Position numbers and translations under genes: made by a program. DNA of 5,760 bases from Crocinitomicaceae bacterium (GTDB lineage Bacteria; Bacteroidota; Bacteroidia; Flavobacteriales_D; Sanyastnellaceae): positions 5,331-11,090 of the forward strand of contig PBWG01000004.1 in NCBI GenBank assembly GCA_002729115.1, written 5' to 3'. Of this stretch, positions 1 to 5,760 are shown piece after piece. How positions within the stretch are numbered: the stretch's first letter is position 1; every line of letters starts with the position of its first letter. A model generated the notes under the pieces. It saw only the letters and a list, made by a program, of their open reading frames with translations. It ran no database searches and had not been told where the DNA came from.

Positions 1-1
1 A

Positions 2-469
2 CAAGGGCTTTGGTCACTGCAGAACGTGGTGGTGGCTGGCGCCCCCGGCCGCGCAATGTCCGACTACGAACTCGCCGCCACGGCAGGCCTTCAGGTGCGT
101 TTTGGACAAACCCAAACCCTGCTCCAAGGCGCCCAACTGGCGTGGGTGGCCAGCGGGACCGCCACGCTCGAAGCGGCTCTGCTCGACACGCCTCATGTCG
201 TGGTGTACAAGACGAGCCGGTTGACGTTCACGCTGGCCAAACGACTTGCCCAAGTTGCCCACATCGGTCTCCCCAACCTGCTCGCAGGCAGAGAGGTTGT
301 CCCAGAACTGATTCAGGATCGGTTCACGATCACCCAATTGCTTGACGTGTCCAGGCGCGGATTGTCACAGCAGAAGCTGGAGTTTCAAGCCCTGAGGGAA
401 GGCCTCGGTGGTCCTGGCGCCACGCGGAGGTTGGCCAAGCGCCTCTTGGCCCAATTCGAAACGACCTGA
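2..469 (+). CDS. lpxB: Lipid-A-disaccharide synthase, C-terminal part (5' end outside window)
   Basis: LpxB (glycosyltransferase family 19) joins UDP-2,3-diacylglucosamine to lipid X, giving the lipid A disaccharide 1-phosphate at the inner membrane. This step is required for lipopolysaccharide. The frame is open from the left edge and 155 codons are present, about 40% of a normal LpxB of around 380 aa. The family's C-terminal blocks are clear: the stretch ASGTATLEAALLDTPHVVVY (start of the UDP-sugar-binding region), then FTLAKRLAQ, then IGLPNLLAGREVVPELIQD, which aligns closely with the E. coli LpxB motif LPNLLAGRELVKELLQ as I recall it. The GTG at position 26 lies inside the domain and is not the true start. 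The stop TGA is at 467-469, only 10 bp from the stop of the convergent DUF4139 gene. Identification is secure; completeness of the N-terminus cannot be judged. Confidence 0.96.
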   Translation, partial: QGLWSLQNVVVAGAPGRAMSDYELAATAGLQVRFGQTQTLLQGAQLAWVASGTATLEAALLDTPHVVVYKTSRLTFTLAKRLAQVAHIGLPNLLAGREVVPELIQDRFTITQLLDVSRRGLSQQKLEFQALREGLGGPGATRRLAKRLLAQFETT

Positions 470-479
470 GCCCGGACGG

Positions 480-2048
480 TCAAAAACCGACCAAGGATTG
501 GCCCTTGGGAAGCACCACCTTCAACACAACTTCGGCCGTCCACGGGACATCTTTCTCCACTTGCACCTTCTCCCAACGCACTTCTCCGGTGTCTGCGTCG
601 TAGACCCCACCGGCCGACGGCTCGACGCTCACGTCCCAACCCGAGGACCACGGGAGGGCCTCCACCACGCTGACGCTGGCCACGCCCGGTTCGAGGTTGA
701 ACACCTGAAGTTGCCGGACTTGCTTCACCACGGTTTTCCCACTCAGCCTTTTGGTTCCGCTTTCGTCGCGCAACAAGGCACGGGCGATGCGCACGGTTTC
801 ATCTGCGCCGAGCATCACGTTCAAGGAATCGCCCCATGAAGGCATGTTCAGCGGCATGACGCCGAGCATGGCGCCGTCTTGAAAGACCCGCCCTTCGCCA
901 GACAAAAATCCCGCGTCCATCCACGACTTGGTGTGGCACGACCGCAGGGCTTCTTCGCCCAACGTTGCGTTGGCGAGCCACGACGGCGTGGCGGGCAACA
1001 CATGGCTGTCAAGCAAGACCCTGGCGGGGTCCCCCGAGCCTGACACCCCCACCCTGCCTTTCACATCGTGCTGCCAATTGCTGGACTGAGGTGCCTGCAT
1101 GTTCAACACATCTTCTCGCGCGCGGTCGTCGGAAAGTCCGCTGTTCACCCACGCGACATTGGCTGAGTAGCCGTCGTAGGACATGGCGGACTGGCGCTTG
1201 AGCTGAGGGCGTCTCGCTTGGGGCATGGCCGCGCCCAAGGGCTCGCCCGTTCGAAGGACGAGCGACACGTCTTCCCAGTCGAGTCCGGTGGTTTGAACCA
1301 CTCGGGCGAAACGCTCCACGCTCAGGGCGTCCTTGCCCTCATCCCACGACACGTCGTAACTCGACACCCATCCGGCGCGGCGTGTGGCCACGTGCACCCG
1401 CAAGTCTCCTCGCCCCGTGCCAGACAGGACCAACTGCAGCGCTTGGGATGGGGAAGCGGCGCGCACCTCCAGATCTTCCAAGTCCTGACGGGCCACGTCC
1501 AATTCCAGCTGAAGCGCCCGAATGTTGCTGACCAGATCGACCCGTTCCAAGGACAATTCCCGGTGCTTTTGGGCCAGGTAGTGGCGCATTTCCTCCACGT
1601 CGTCCACCAGCAACACTTCTCCGCCGCCGCCGATGCTGCGGTTGTATTCCAAGAAGACACGTTCCTGGTCCAGCGCGTGCAGCAAGGCCTCTTCCAGCTC
1701 CAGGGCCAAAGTCCGCCCCTCCACGTCCCTGTGCGCCGCGTCAAGGGCGTTTTCCAGGTCGGGCAACACCTCAAGCTTGGACACCGAAATCAGCTCGAGT
1801 CCCCGGGGGAGTTCAATTTGTGCGCTGGCCACGTCGATGTCGTCGGGCAGGTTGGGCAACGTCACCCGAAGTTCTTCGCCTTGCCCCCGCACCGTGGTTT
1901 CAAACGACATCACCGCACCCACTTCGTGGCATGTCACTGCATCGAGCAGCCATGGTTGTTCGCCCTGGGCCCAGGACATGCCGGGACACATCCACACCCA
2001 TGCCAACCCCAAACCCCATGCGCACAAGCGCGTCACGTTAGAAACCAT
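480..2048 (-). CDS. DUF4139 domain-containing exported protein with coiled coil
   Basis: This is an exported protein of 522 aa with unknown biochemical role. Residues 1-27 form a signal peptide: a short Arg-containing N-region, a hydrophobic core rich in Trp/Leu/Ala, and a signal peptidase I site SWA|QG. Two charged helical stretches at about 95-137 and 146-195 look like a coiled coil. From about residue 215 to the end is the DUF4139 region. Its hallmarks are AGWVSSYDVSWDEG, then RVVQTTGLDWEDVSLVLRTGEP, and near the end FQDGAMLGVMPL, a GDSLNVMLGADETVRIAR block, and a closing PKG. The order N-terminal beta domain, coiled coil, DUF4139 is the usual family layout. I chose the ATG at 2048-2046 because it opens directly into the signal peptide. 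The ATG 22 codons upstream (2114) would add a polar leader and overlap the preceding gene. No Shine-Dalgarno sequence is visible. The gene lies 53 bp downstream of the DUF4249 gene and is probably co-transcribed with it. Some family members are labelled mucoidy-inhibitor-like, which gives no firm function here. Confidence 0.88.
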   Translation of the reverse strand: MVSNVTRLCAWGLGLAWVWMCPGMSWAQGEQPWLLDAVTCHEVGAVMSFETTVRGQGEELRVTLPNLPDDIDVASAQIELPRGLELISVSKLEVLPDLENALDAAHRDVEGRTLALELEEALLHALDQERVFLEYNRSIGGGGEVLLVDDVEEMRHYLAQKHRELSLERVDLVSNIRALQLELDVARQDLEDLEVRAASPSQALQLVLSGTGRGDLRVHVATRRAGWVSSYDVSWDEGKDALSVERFARVVQTTGLDWEDVSLVLRTGEPLGAAMPQARRPQLKRQSAMSYDGYSANVAWVNSGLSDDRAREDVLNMQAPQSSNWQHDVKGRVGVSGSGDPARVLLDSHVLPATPSWLANATLGEEALRSCHTKSWMDAGFLSGEGRVFQDGAMLGVMPLNMPSWGDSLNVMLGADETVRIARALLRDESGTKRLSGKTVVKQVRQLQVFNLEPGVASVSVVEALPWSSGWDVSVEPSAGGVYDADTGEVRWEKVQVEKDVPWTAEVVLKVVLPKGQSLVGF

Positions 2049-2101
2049 GTCGTTCAATTTGGGCTGAAAATACAACGCGTTCCTCGTGGGATTGGGGCCG
2101 T

Positions 2102-3064
2102 TCAAGGCGCGCAAACCACGGTGTCGGTGATCCCGGAGTACGCCGCGAACCAGCCCAAACCTCCGTCCACCGTCGTCGAAGCAGACGTCGGCAATGCAAA
2201 GGGATTGCCCTGGTTGGCCAGGCTGTTTTCAAAGTCACGAAGGACTTCAAACACCTCGTAATCGATGGCTTCCATGCGCACCACCACCGTGTCTCCCACC
2301 TTCCAAAACCCTTCCTCACCCGGCGTTTCCTCCACCCCTGGCTGTGGCGACCGGAAATTGGAAAACGGAAAGGTCAGACCGTCGACGAACACGTCGTCGA
2401 ACACGCTTCCGAGCGGATAGAAGAAATCCTCTCCCAGATTTTCCCGCTTCGACGACCAACGGTAGGCGTCTCCAAACCCGACGGGATCCGTGAACTGCGT
2501 CCAAATCAATCCCAGCGAGTCGTTGGTGGAAGACTCCGGGATGTCAAACCACGCGCTGTCCAACGCAGGCAGAGGGCGAAGGCTGGCGGAGGCAGTCAAG
2601 TCGTACGATTGCACGCTGTCCGACCACAAGGCCTGAATCTCGTATTGCTTGCCCACTTCGCCGTACGTCTCAGGTGCCGCGAATCCAGTGTAGACGCAGA
2701 ACTCCGCGTTGGCCAGCACCTCGGCGTCGAAGCCCAAGAAATCGGCCGCAGCCTCCAAGGCTTCAGGCGGGAGGTCCCCCGTGCATAGTGCCGGCAACGG
2801 GACGGTCACCCCGTCCACCGTGCAGGTCACCTCGGCGTCTGCCACAAACAAGTCGTTCAATGTCGACAAATCCACCGGGTCGAAATAGCCTTGGGTTGTG
2901 GTCAGAATCACCACAGGTGGCTCACCCAAACGGACGGACGCCTCCATCACACCTTGCGGCGTCGCGTCGGGCAAATCCACCTCCACCAACGTCGTGCAAC
3001 TGGCCAGAATCACAGCAAAACCCAGGGCCCACGTGGCGCGATGTTCAAGAAGGGGATGCAGCAT
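2102..3064 (-). CDS. DUF4249 domain-containing outer-membrane-type lipoprotein
   Basis: This is a 320 aa lipoprotein of a Bacteroidota-specific family of unknown function. Residues 8-22 form a short hydrophobic segment ending in the lipobox LAS-C23, so the mature protein should be lipidated at Cys23. The start of the mature part, TTLVEVDLPDATP, is typical of DUF4249, as are the later blocks: an AEVTCTVDG beta segment (about 77-85), FPFSNFRSP (232-240), a GDTVVVRMEAIDYEVFEVLRD segment (257-277), NPFALPT (287-293) and the near-terminal VDGGLGWFAAYSG (299-311). Four further cysteines (81, 94, 123, 318) could form disulfides in the periplasm or at the surface. The ATG at 3064-3062 is the only start that keeps the signal sequence intact. 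Family members often sit beside a SusC/TonB-dependent receptor gene; none is adjacent here. The next gene on the same strand encodes the DUF4139 protein. Family assignment is firm; function is unknown. Confidence 0.9.
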   Translation of the reverse strand: MLHPLLEHRATWALGFAVILASCTTLVEVDLPDATPQGVMEASVRLGEPPVVILTTTQGYFDPVDLSTLNDLFVADAEVTCTVDGVTVPLPALCTGDLPPEALEAAADFLGFDAEVLANAEFCVYTGFAAPETYGEVGKQYEIQALWSDSVQSYDLTASASLRPLPALDSAWFDIPESSTNDSLGLIWTQFTDPVGFGDAYRWSSKRENLGEDFFYPLGSVFDDVFVDGLTFPFSNFRSPQPGVEETPGEEGFWKVGDTVVVRMEAIDYEVFEVLRDFENSLANQGNPFALPTSASTTVDGGLGWFAAYSGITDTVVCAP

Positions 3065-3068
3065 GGTG

Positions 3069-3101
3069 CAAAATTAGGTGGACACCCAGGCGTCATCCCA
3101 A
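3069..3101 (-). promoter_or_regulatory. Candidate Bacteroidota promoter for the DUF4249 gene
   Basis: Read on the minus strand, TAATTTTG at 3076-3069 matches the Bacteroidota -7 consensus TAnnTTTG at every fixed position. A TTG at 3101-3099 lies 22 bp upstream, within the spacing I recall for the -33 element. Only four bases (CACC) separate the -7 element from the ATG, so transcription would start at or next to the start codon. The match is seen directly; promoter activity is inferred. Confidence 0.55.
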
Positions 3102-3155
3102 GTGTGTTGGTGAAAAAACCCGAAGGCCTCGTCAATGTTCTCGAAAGCACGGCCC

Positions 3156-3163
3156 TACTTTTG
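3156..3163 (+). promoter_or_regulatory. Candidate -7 element for the nusB cluster
   Basis: TACTTTTG matches the Bacteroidota -7 consensus TAnnTTTG at all fixed positions. It lies 16 bp before the chosen nusB ATG (3180), which would leave a leader of about ten bases. No TTG is present at the expected -33 distance; the nearest similar string is TGTT at 3136-3139. Its position downstream of the alternative start at 3135 supports the 3180 start. Confidence 0.45.
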
Positions 3164-3179
3164 CGGGCAATTCACGACC

Positions 3180-4124
3180 ATGTTGAATCGACGCCACCTC
3201 AGGATCAAGATCCTGCACGTTCTTTTTGGCTACTATCAAGACGAAGACCGCGACCCCAAGCGCTCCCGTCAAGCCTTGGACCACAGCACGCAGAAAATGC
3301 AAGAGCTGTACCTCATGTTGCTCGACATGGTGGGGTCCATGCAAGCCCTCGCCATTGAACGCATCGAGGCGGGATACAAGAAACAACTCCCCTCTCCCGA
3401 GGATTTGAACCCCAACACGAAGTTTGTGACCAACAAGCCGCTGCGCGTGTTGGCCAACAGCAAACACTTGCGCAAAGCCTGCGACGCCCACGGCGTGGGG
3501 TGGGCCAACCGACAAGAATTGCTGAAAGCGATCTTCAGGGCGTTGTTGGACCACGAGGAGTACACCGAGTACATGGCCTCCGAGGAGCGTGGGTTTCAAG
3601 TGGACCGGGAAAGCCTGGTGAGGATGTTCCGCAAGCACATGGTCAACTTTGACCTGTTCCAAGACATGCTGGAGGAAGAAAGCATCTTCTGGGTGGACGA
3701 TTTGGACCTCGCGGCAAGCATGGCCATCAAGACCATCAAGACCATCAAGGAAGGCGACGAGGAAGTGGAGCTGTTGCCCTTGTGGCGGGACGACGACGAC
3801 GACAAGGCGTTCATGGAAGACCTGTTCACCCAAACGTTGGCGTTGGGCGAGGAAAGCGAGGCACTCATCAAAGAAGGCGCCCAGAACTGGGAGCTCGAGC
3901 GCATCGCCACCACCGACCGCATCCTGATGAAGATGGCCTTGGCTGAAGCGCGGACCTTCGAGTCCATCCCCTTGAAAGTGACCCTCAACGAGTACATCGA
4001 ACTCAGCAAGTACTACAGCACCCCCAAGAGTCACGGATTCATCAACGGCATCTTGGACCAGTTGTTCACCAAGTTGAAGGAGGGCGGCAAAATCAAAAAA
4101 GTCGGACGCGGCCTCATCGAATGA
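3180..4124 (+). CDS. nusB: Transcription antitermination factor NusB, long Bacteroidota form
   Basis: NusB binds boxA RNA together with NusE (ribosomal protein S10) and helps antitermination of rRNA transcription in the cytoplasm. The protein is 314 aa, more than twice E. coli NusB (139 aa). It begins with MLNRRHLRIKILHVLFGYYQ, the usual opening of Bacteroidota NusB proteins. Residues about 1-165 are a family-specific extension. The conserved NusB core lies in the C-terminal half: NWELERIATTDRILMKMALAE at 236-256, then KVTLNEYIELSKYYS at 266-280 and GFINGILDQL at 286-295. An acidic linker (GDEEVELLPLWRDDDDDK, about 192-209) precedes the core. I chose the ATG at 3180 over an in-frame ATG at 3135 because the conserved family start is at 3180 and a candidate -7 promoter element lies between the two. 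There is no Shine-Dalgarno sequence. The stop codon overlaps the next gene's ATG in ATGA, which suggests translational coupling. Confidence 0.95.
   Translation: MLNRRHLRIKILHVLFGYYQDEDRDPKRSRQALDHSTQKMQELYLMLLDMVGSMQALAIERIEAGYKKQLPSPEDLNPNTKFVTNKPLRVLANSKHLRKACDAHGVGWANRQELLKAIFRALLDHEEYTEYMASEERGFQVDRESLVRMFRKHMVNFDLFQDMLEEESIFWVDDLDLAASMAIKTIKTIKEGDEEVELLPLWRDDDDDKAFMEDLFTQTLALGEESEALIKEGAQNWELERIATTDRILMKMALAEARTFESIPLKVTLNEYIELSKYYSTPKSHGFINGILDQLFTKLKEGGKIKKVGRGLIE
3724..3750 (+). repeat. Three 9-bp tandem units inside nusB
   Basis: CCATCAAGA occurs twice in a row, followed by CCATCAAGG. The units are in frame and encode the repeat IKTIKTIK just before the acidic linker of NusB. A run of five GAC codons follows at 3789-3803. 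This is a small in-frame expansion in a probably flexible region, with no sign of mobility or regulation. Confidence 0.7.
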
Positions 4125-4576
4125 TGTCCTGGAAAGGTGCCCTGACCTCGATGGCCCTGGTGTGCGCTTGGGCAGGATGCGGGGAACCCGACGCGGTCGG
4201 CACCCACATGATTGTGAACCCTGCCACGGCTTCCAGCGTCGAGGTGGAAACGCTACGACCCACCCTCGCGTTTGCCGACACCCTGATGGAGTTCGGCGTG
4301 GTCAGCGAGGGGCACGTGGTGGAGCATGTGTTTTCGTTCACGAACCAAGGACCTGGCAACGCTGTGCTCGCCGACGTGAGCACCACCTGCGGCTGCACCG
4401 TGGCCAAGACGTGGCCCAAGACGCCGCTCGCCCCCGGAGAAAGCGCCTCCATCGAGGTGACGTTCAACACACGGGACAAGTCTGGACCGCAGGACAAAGT
4501 CGTGGCCGTGGTGGCCAACACCGACCCGAGCGTCACACGGCTCCACCTTGTCGGCACGGTGGTGTCCCCCCGCTGA
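4121..4576 (+). CDS. DUF1573 domain lipoprotein
   Basis: This is a 151 aa putative lipoprotein with one DUF1573 domain, an immunoglobulin-like beta-sandwich fold common in Bacteroidota; its function is not established. Residues 1-20 are a signal sequence ending in WAG-C20. The Trp at -3 is unusual for a lipobox, where Leu is typical, so lipidation is likely but not certain. The domain spans about 45-148 and shows the family hallmarks: FADTLMEFGVVSEG, then HVFSFTNQGPGNAVL, then the invariant-looking TTCGCT (Cys90 and Cys92), APGESASIEVTFNTRDKSG, VVANTDP, and a closing LHLVGTVV. The first ATG (4121) overlaps the nusB stop as ATGA, and a second ATG follows immediately at 4124; either could start translation, changing the protein by one residue. 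Its place between nusB and yajC is a recurrent Bacteroidota arrangement. Confidence 0.9.
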   Translation: MMSWKGALTSMALVCAWAGCGEPDAVGTHMIVNPATASSVEVETLRPTLAFADTLMEFGVVSEGHVVEHVFSFTNQGPGNAVLADVSTTCGCTVAKTWPKTPLAPGESASIEVTFNTRDKSGPQDKVVAVVANTDPSVTRLHLVGTVVSPR

Positions 4577-4609
4577 CGGGCGACGCCGTTTGGTGGGTAC
4601 CTTTCCACC

Positions 4610-4933
4610 ATGATTTCACACCTTCTTCTCCAAGCCGCGGCTGGCGGCGGTGGCATGTCCACCTTGTTGATGCTGGCAGGGATGTTTGCCATCATGTACC
4701 TCTTCATGATTCGTCCGCAAATGAAGCGCCAGAAAGAGGCCAAAGCCTACCGCGACGCCGTCAAGAAAGGAGACCATGTCGTCACCATTGGCGGGCTCCA
4801 CGGCAAGGTGATTTCAGTCAGCGACAAAACCGTCGTGGTCGAACTTGAATCGGGCAAAGCCCGCGTGGACAAGAGCGCCTTGTCCCCCTCCGGTTCAGCC
4901 GAAAGCCAAGAATTGGAAGCGAAGGCCTCATGA
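4610..4933 (+). CDS. yajC: Sec translocase accessory subunit YajC
   Basis: YajC is a small single-span inner-membrane protein that associates with SecDF and the SecYEG channel during protein export. This copy is 107 aa, the family's usual size. A Gly-rich N-terminus is followed by a transmembrane helix at about residues 16-34, then the family signature IRPQMKRQKE (34-43) and GDHVVTIGGLHGKV (54-67), and a short charged tail. The gene starts 33 bp after the DUF1573 stop; the string TACCTTTC at 4598-4605 resembles the -7 consensus apart from its last base, so an internal promoter is possible but weak. The stop overlaps the next ATG by ATGA. secDF is not adjacent, unlike in E. coli; yajC next to nusB and DUF1573 is usual for Bacteroidota. 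Confidence 0.96.
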   Translation: MISHLLLQAAAGGGGMSTLLMLAGMFAIMYLFMIRPQMKRQKEAKAYRDAVKKGDHVVTIGGLHGKVISVSDKTVVVELESGKARVDKSALSPSGSAESQELEAKAS

Positions 4934-5760
4934 CGGCTGAGCGAAGCATGCCCTTGTGGGTGGCCGTTGTCCCGGTGGCCCTCTTGGTGGCGCTGCTCGG
5001 GGCGGACGTGGTCTTCTTTGGGGAAGACAGCTCCTACGGCTCCAACCAGATTGCCCTCCTCTTGGCTGCCTTGGCCGCAGGCGGACTCGGCATGGCCCGA
5101 GGCGTAACCTGGGAGACCATCCGCGACACCATCGCGTCGAGCATCGGCACAGCGACCGAAGCCATCCTCATCTTGCTGCTCATCGGCGCCCTCAGCGGCA
5201 CCTGGTTGTTGGCCGGCATCATCCCTGCCTTCATCCACTACGGCATGATGATTCTGCAACCGCAGATTTTCCTGTTTGCGGCGTGCATCGTGTGCGCCGT
5301 CCTGTCACTCGCCACCGGAAGCTCTTGGGGCACCGTCGGCACCGTCGGCATCGCGCTGGTGGGCATTGGCCAAGCCCTCGGATTGTCCGAAGGCTGGGTG
5401 GCCGGCGCCATTTTGAGTGGGGCGTATTTCGGGGACAAAATGTCGCCCTTGAGCGACACCACCAACCTCGCACCGGCCGTTGCTGGCACCGACCTCGTCA
5501 CCCACATCCGATACATGGCCTACACCACGGGCCCCAGCATTGGCATCGCGCTTGTGGTGTTCCTGTGCGTGGGCTTGGGCGGTGGCGCGGCCGACAGCGG
5601 GGCTGAATTGGCCCCCGGGTTTGCAGACGCGGTCTCAGGCGCATTCCACATCCACCCTGGCCTCTTCGTGGCCCCCGTGGCCGTGTTGGTCATGATCGCA
5701 CGGAAAGTGCCTGCCGCGCCGGCCTTGTTCGTCGGGGTGTTGCTCGGCGCCCTCACCGCT
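4930..5760 (+). CDS. nhaC: NhaC-family Na+/H+ antiporter, N-terminal 277 codons (3' end outside window)
   Basis: This is an inner-membrane transporter of the NhaC family, which exchanges Na+ (in some relatives an organic acid or amino acid) for H+. The frame is open from ATG 4930 to the right edge without a stop. The protein is strongly hydrophobic, with membrane segments at about 8-30, 39-56, 77-100, 112-129, 135-150, 155-167, 200-218 and 243-275. The diagnostic blocks are GALSGTWLLAGIIPAFIHYG (86-105), TGSSWGTVGTVGIAL (129-143) and especially GDKMSPLSDTTNLAPA (168-183), the NhaC signature. The length seen is about 55-60% of a typical NhaC protein of about 450-500 aa. ATG 4930 overlaps the yajC stop by four bases (ATGA); a second in-frame ATG (4948) would shorten the N-terminus by six residues. 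A purine-rich GAAGG lies four bases upstream. Family placement is firm; the substrate is inferred only from the family. Confidence 0.92.
   Translation, partial: MTAERSMPLWVAVVPVALLVALLGADVVFFGEDSSYGSNQIALLLAALAAGGLGMARGVTWETIRDTIASSIGTATEAILILLLIGALSGTWLLAGIIPAFIHYGMMILQPQIFLFAACIVCAVLSLATGSSWGTVGTVGIALVGIGQALGLSEGWVAGAILSGAYFGDKMSPLSDTTNLAPAVAGTDLVTHIRYMAYTTGPSIGIALVVFLCVGLGGGAADSGAELAPGFADAVSGAFHIHPGLFVAPVAVLVMIARKVPAAPALFVGVLLGALTA

Noticed and set aside
475..492. Small inverted repeat (CGGT / ACCG around CAAAA) near the lpxB and DUF4139 stops.
   Set aside because: The stem is only four base pairs and lies partly inside coding sequence; this is too weak to call a terminator.
2049..2101. 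A possible promoter (TATTTTCA on the minus strand, about 2069-2076) just before the DUF4139 gene.
   Set aside because: It differs from TAnnTTTG at two fixed positions and has no well-placed -33 TTG. Read-through from the DUF4249 gene is simpler.
1218..2261. A 347-codon open frame on the plus strand, antisense to the DUF4139 and DUF4249 genes.
   Set aside because: It lies opposite two genes with clear family motifs. Its translation is rich in His, Gln and Arg with no recognisable domain, as expected from the complement of a GC-rich coding strand.
3132..4034. A 300-codon open frame on the minus strand, antisense to nusB.
   Set aside because: NusB is unmistakable on the plus strand. The antisense product shows no family motif and its His/Val/Leu-rich make-up is a composition shadow.
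4589..4609. Possible internal promoter TACCTTTC before yajC.
   Set aside because: One fixed position is wrong and no TTG lies at the -33 distance, so it was mentioned only as a weak possibility rather than listed as a feature.
5323..5345. Short direct repeat GGCACCGTC in the antiporter gene.
   Set aside because: It encodes GTVGTVG within a conserved NhaC block, so protein conservation explains it.
1..5760. Search for a new defence, mobile or biosynthetic system.
   Set aside because: All seven genes fall into known families in an order mostly normal for Bacteroidota. No integrase, transposase, toxin-antitoxin pair, repeat array or abrupt composition change was seen.

Overview
The window reads as ordinary chromosomal DNA from a GC-rich member of the Bacteroidota (roughly 60% GC by eye). 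The evidence is the set of families: a long NusB of about 314 aa with a large N-terminal extension, the nusB / DUF1573 / yajC gene order, a DUF4249 lipoprotein, and a DUF4139 exported protein. Start codons lack Shine-Dalgarno sequences, and two perfect matches to the Bacteroidota -7 promoter element (TAnnTTTG) lie in the one real intergenic gap. The exact lineage cannot be fixed from the sequence alone.

Layout. (1) 2-469, plus strand: the C-terminal 155 codons of lpxB (lipid-A-disaccharide synthase), cut by the left window edge. (2) 480-3064, minus strand: two genes for exported proteins of unknown function, transcribed from right to left. First comes a DUF4249 lipoprotein (3064-2102), then a DUF4139 protein with signal peptide and coiled coil (2048-480), separated by 53 bp. 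The second ends tail-to-tail with lpxB, leaving only 10 bp. (3) 3065-3179: a 115 bp divergent intergenic region with a candidate promoter on each strand. (4) 3180-5760, plus strand: a tight cluster nusB - DUF1573 lipoprotein - yajC - nhaC-type antiporter. Two of its junctions are 4-base ATGA overlaps and the third is a 33 bp gap. The last gene runs off the right edge after 277 codons.

How the genes fit together. The plus-strand cluster mixes a transcription/rRNA antitermination factor (NusB), a lipoprotein of unknown role, the Sec-translocon accessory YajC and a cation/proton antiporter. It probably forms one growth-linked transcription unit rather than a dedicated pathway. The minus-strand pair looks like a small envelope-protein operon. 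LpxB belongs to outer-membrane lipid A synthesis.

I saw no tRNA, rRNA, insertion sequence, CRISPR array, integrase or phage gene, and no convincing new system. The most notable points are the nhaC-type gene coupled to yajC, the possible leaderless transcript of the DUF4249 gene, the divergent paired promoters, and the long Bacteroidota-type NusB extension.
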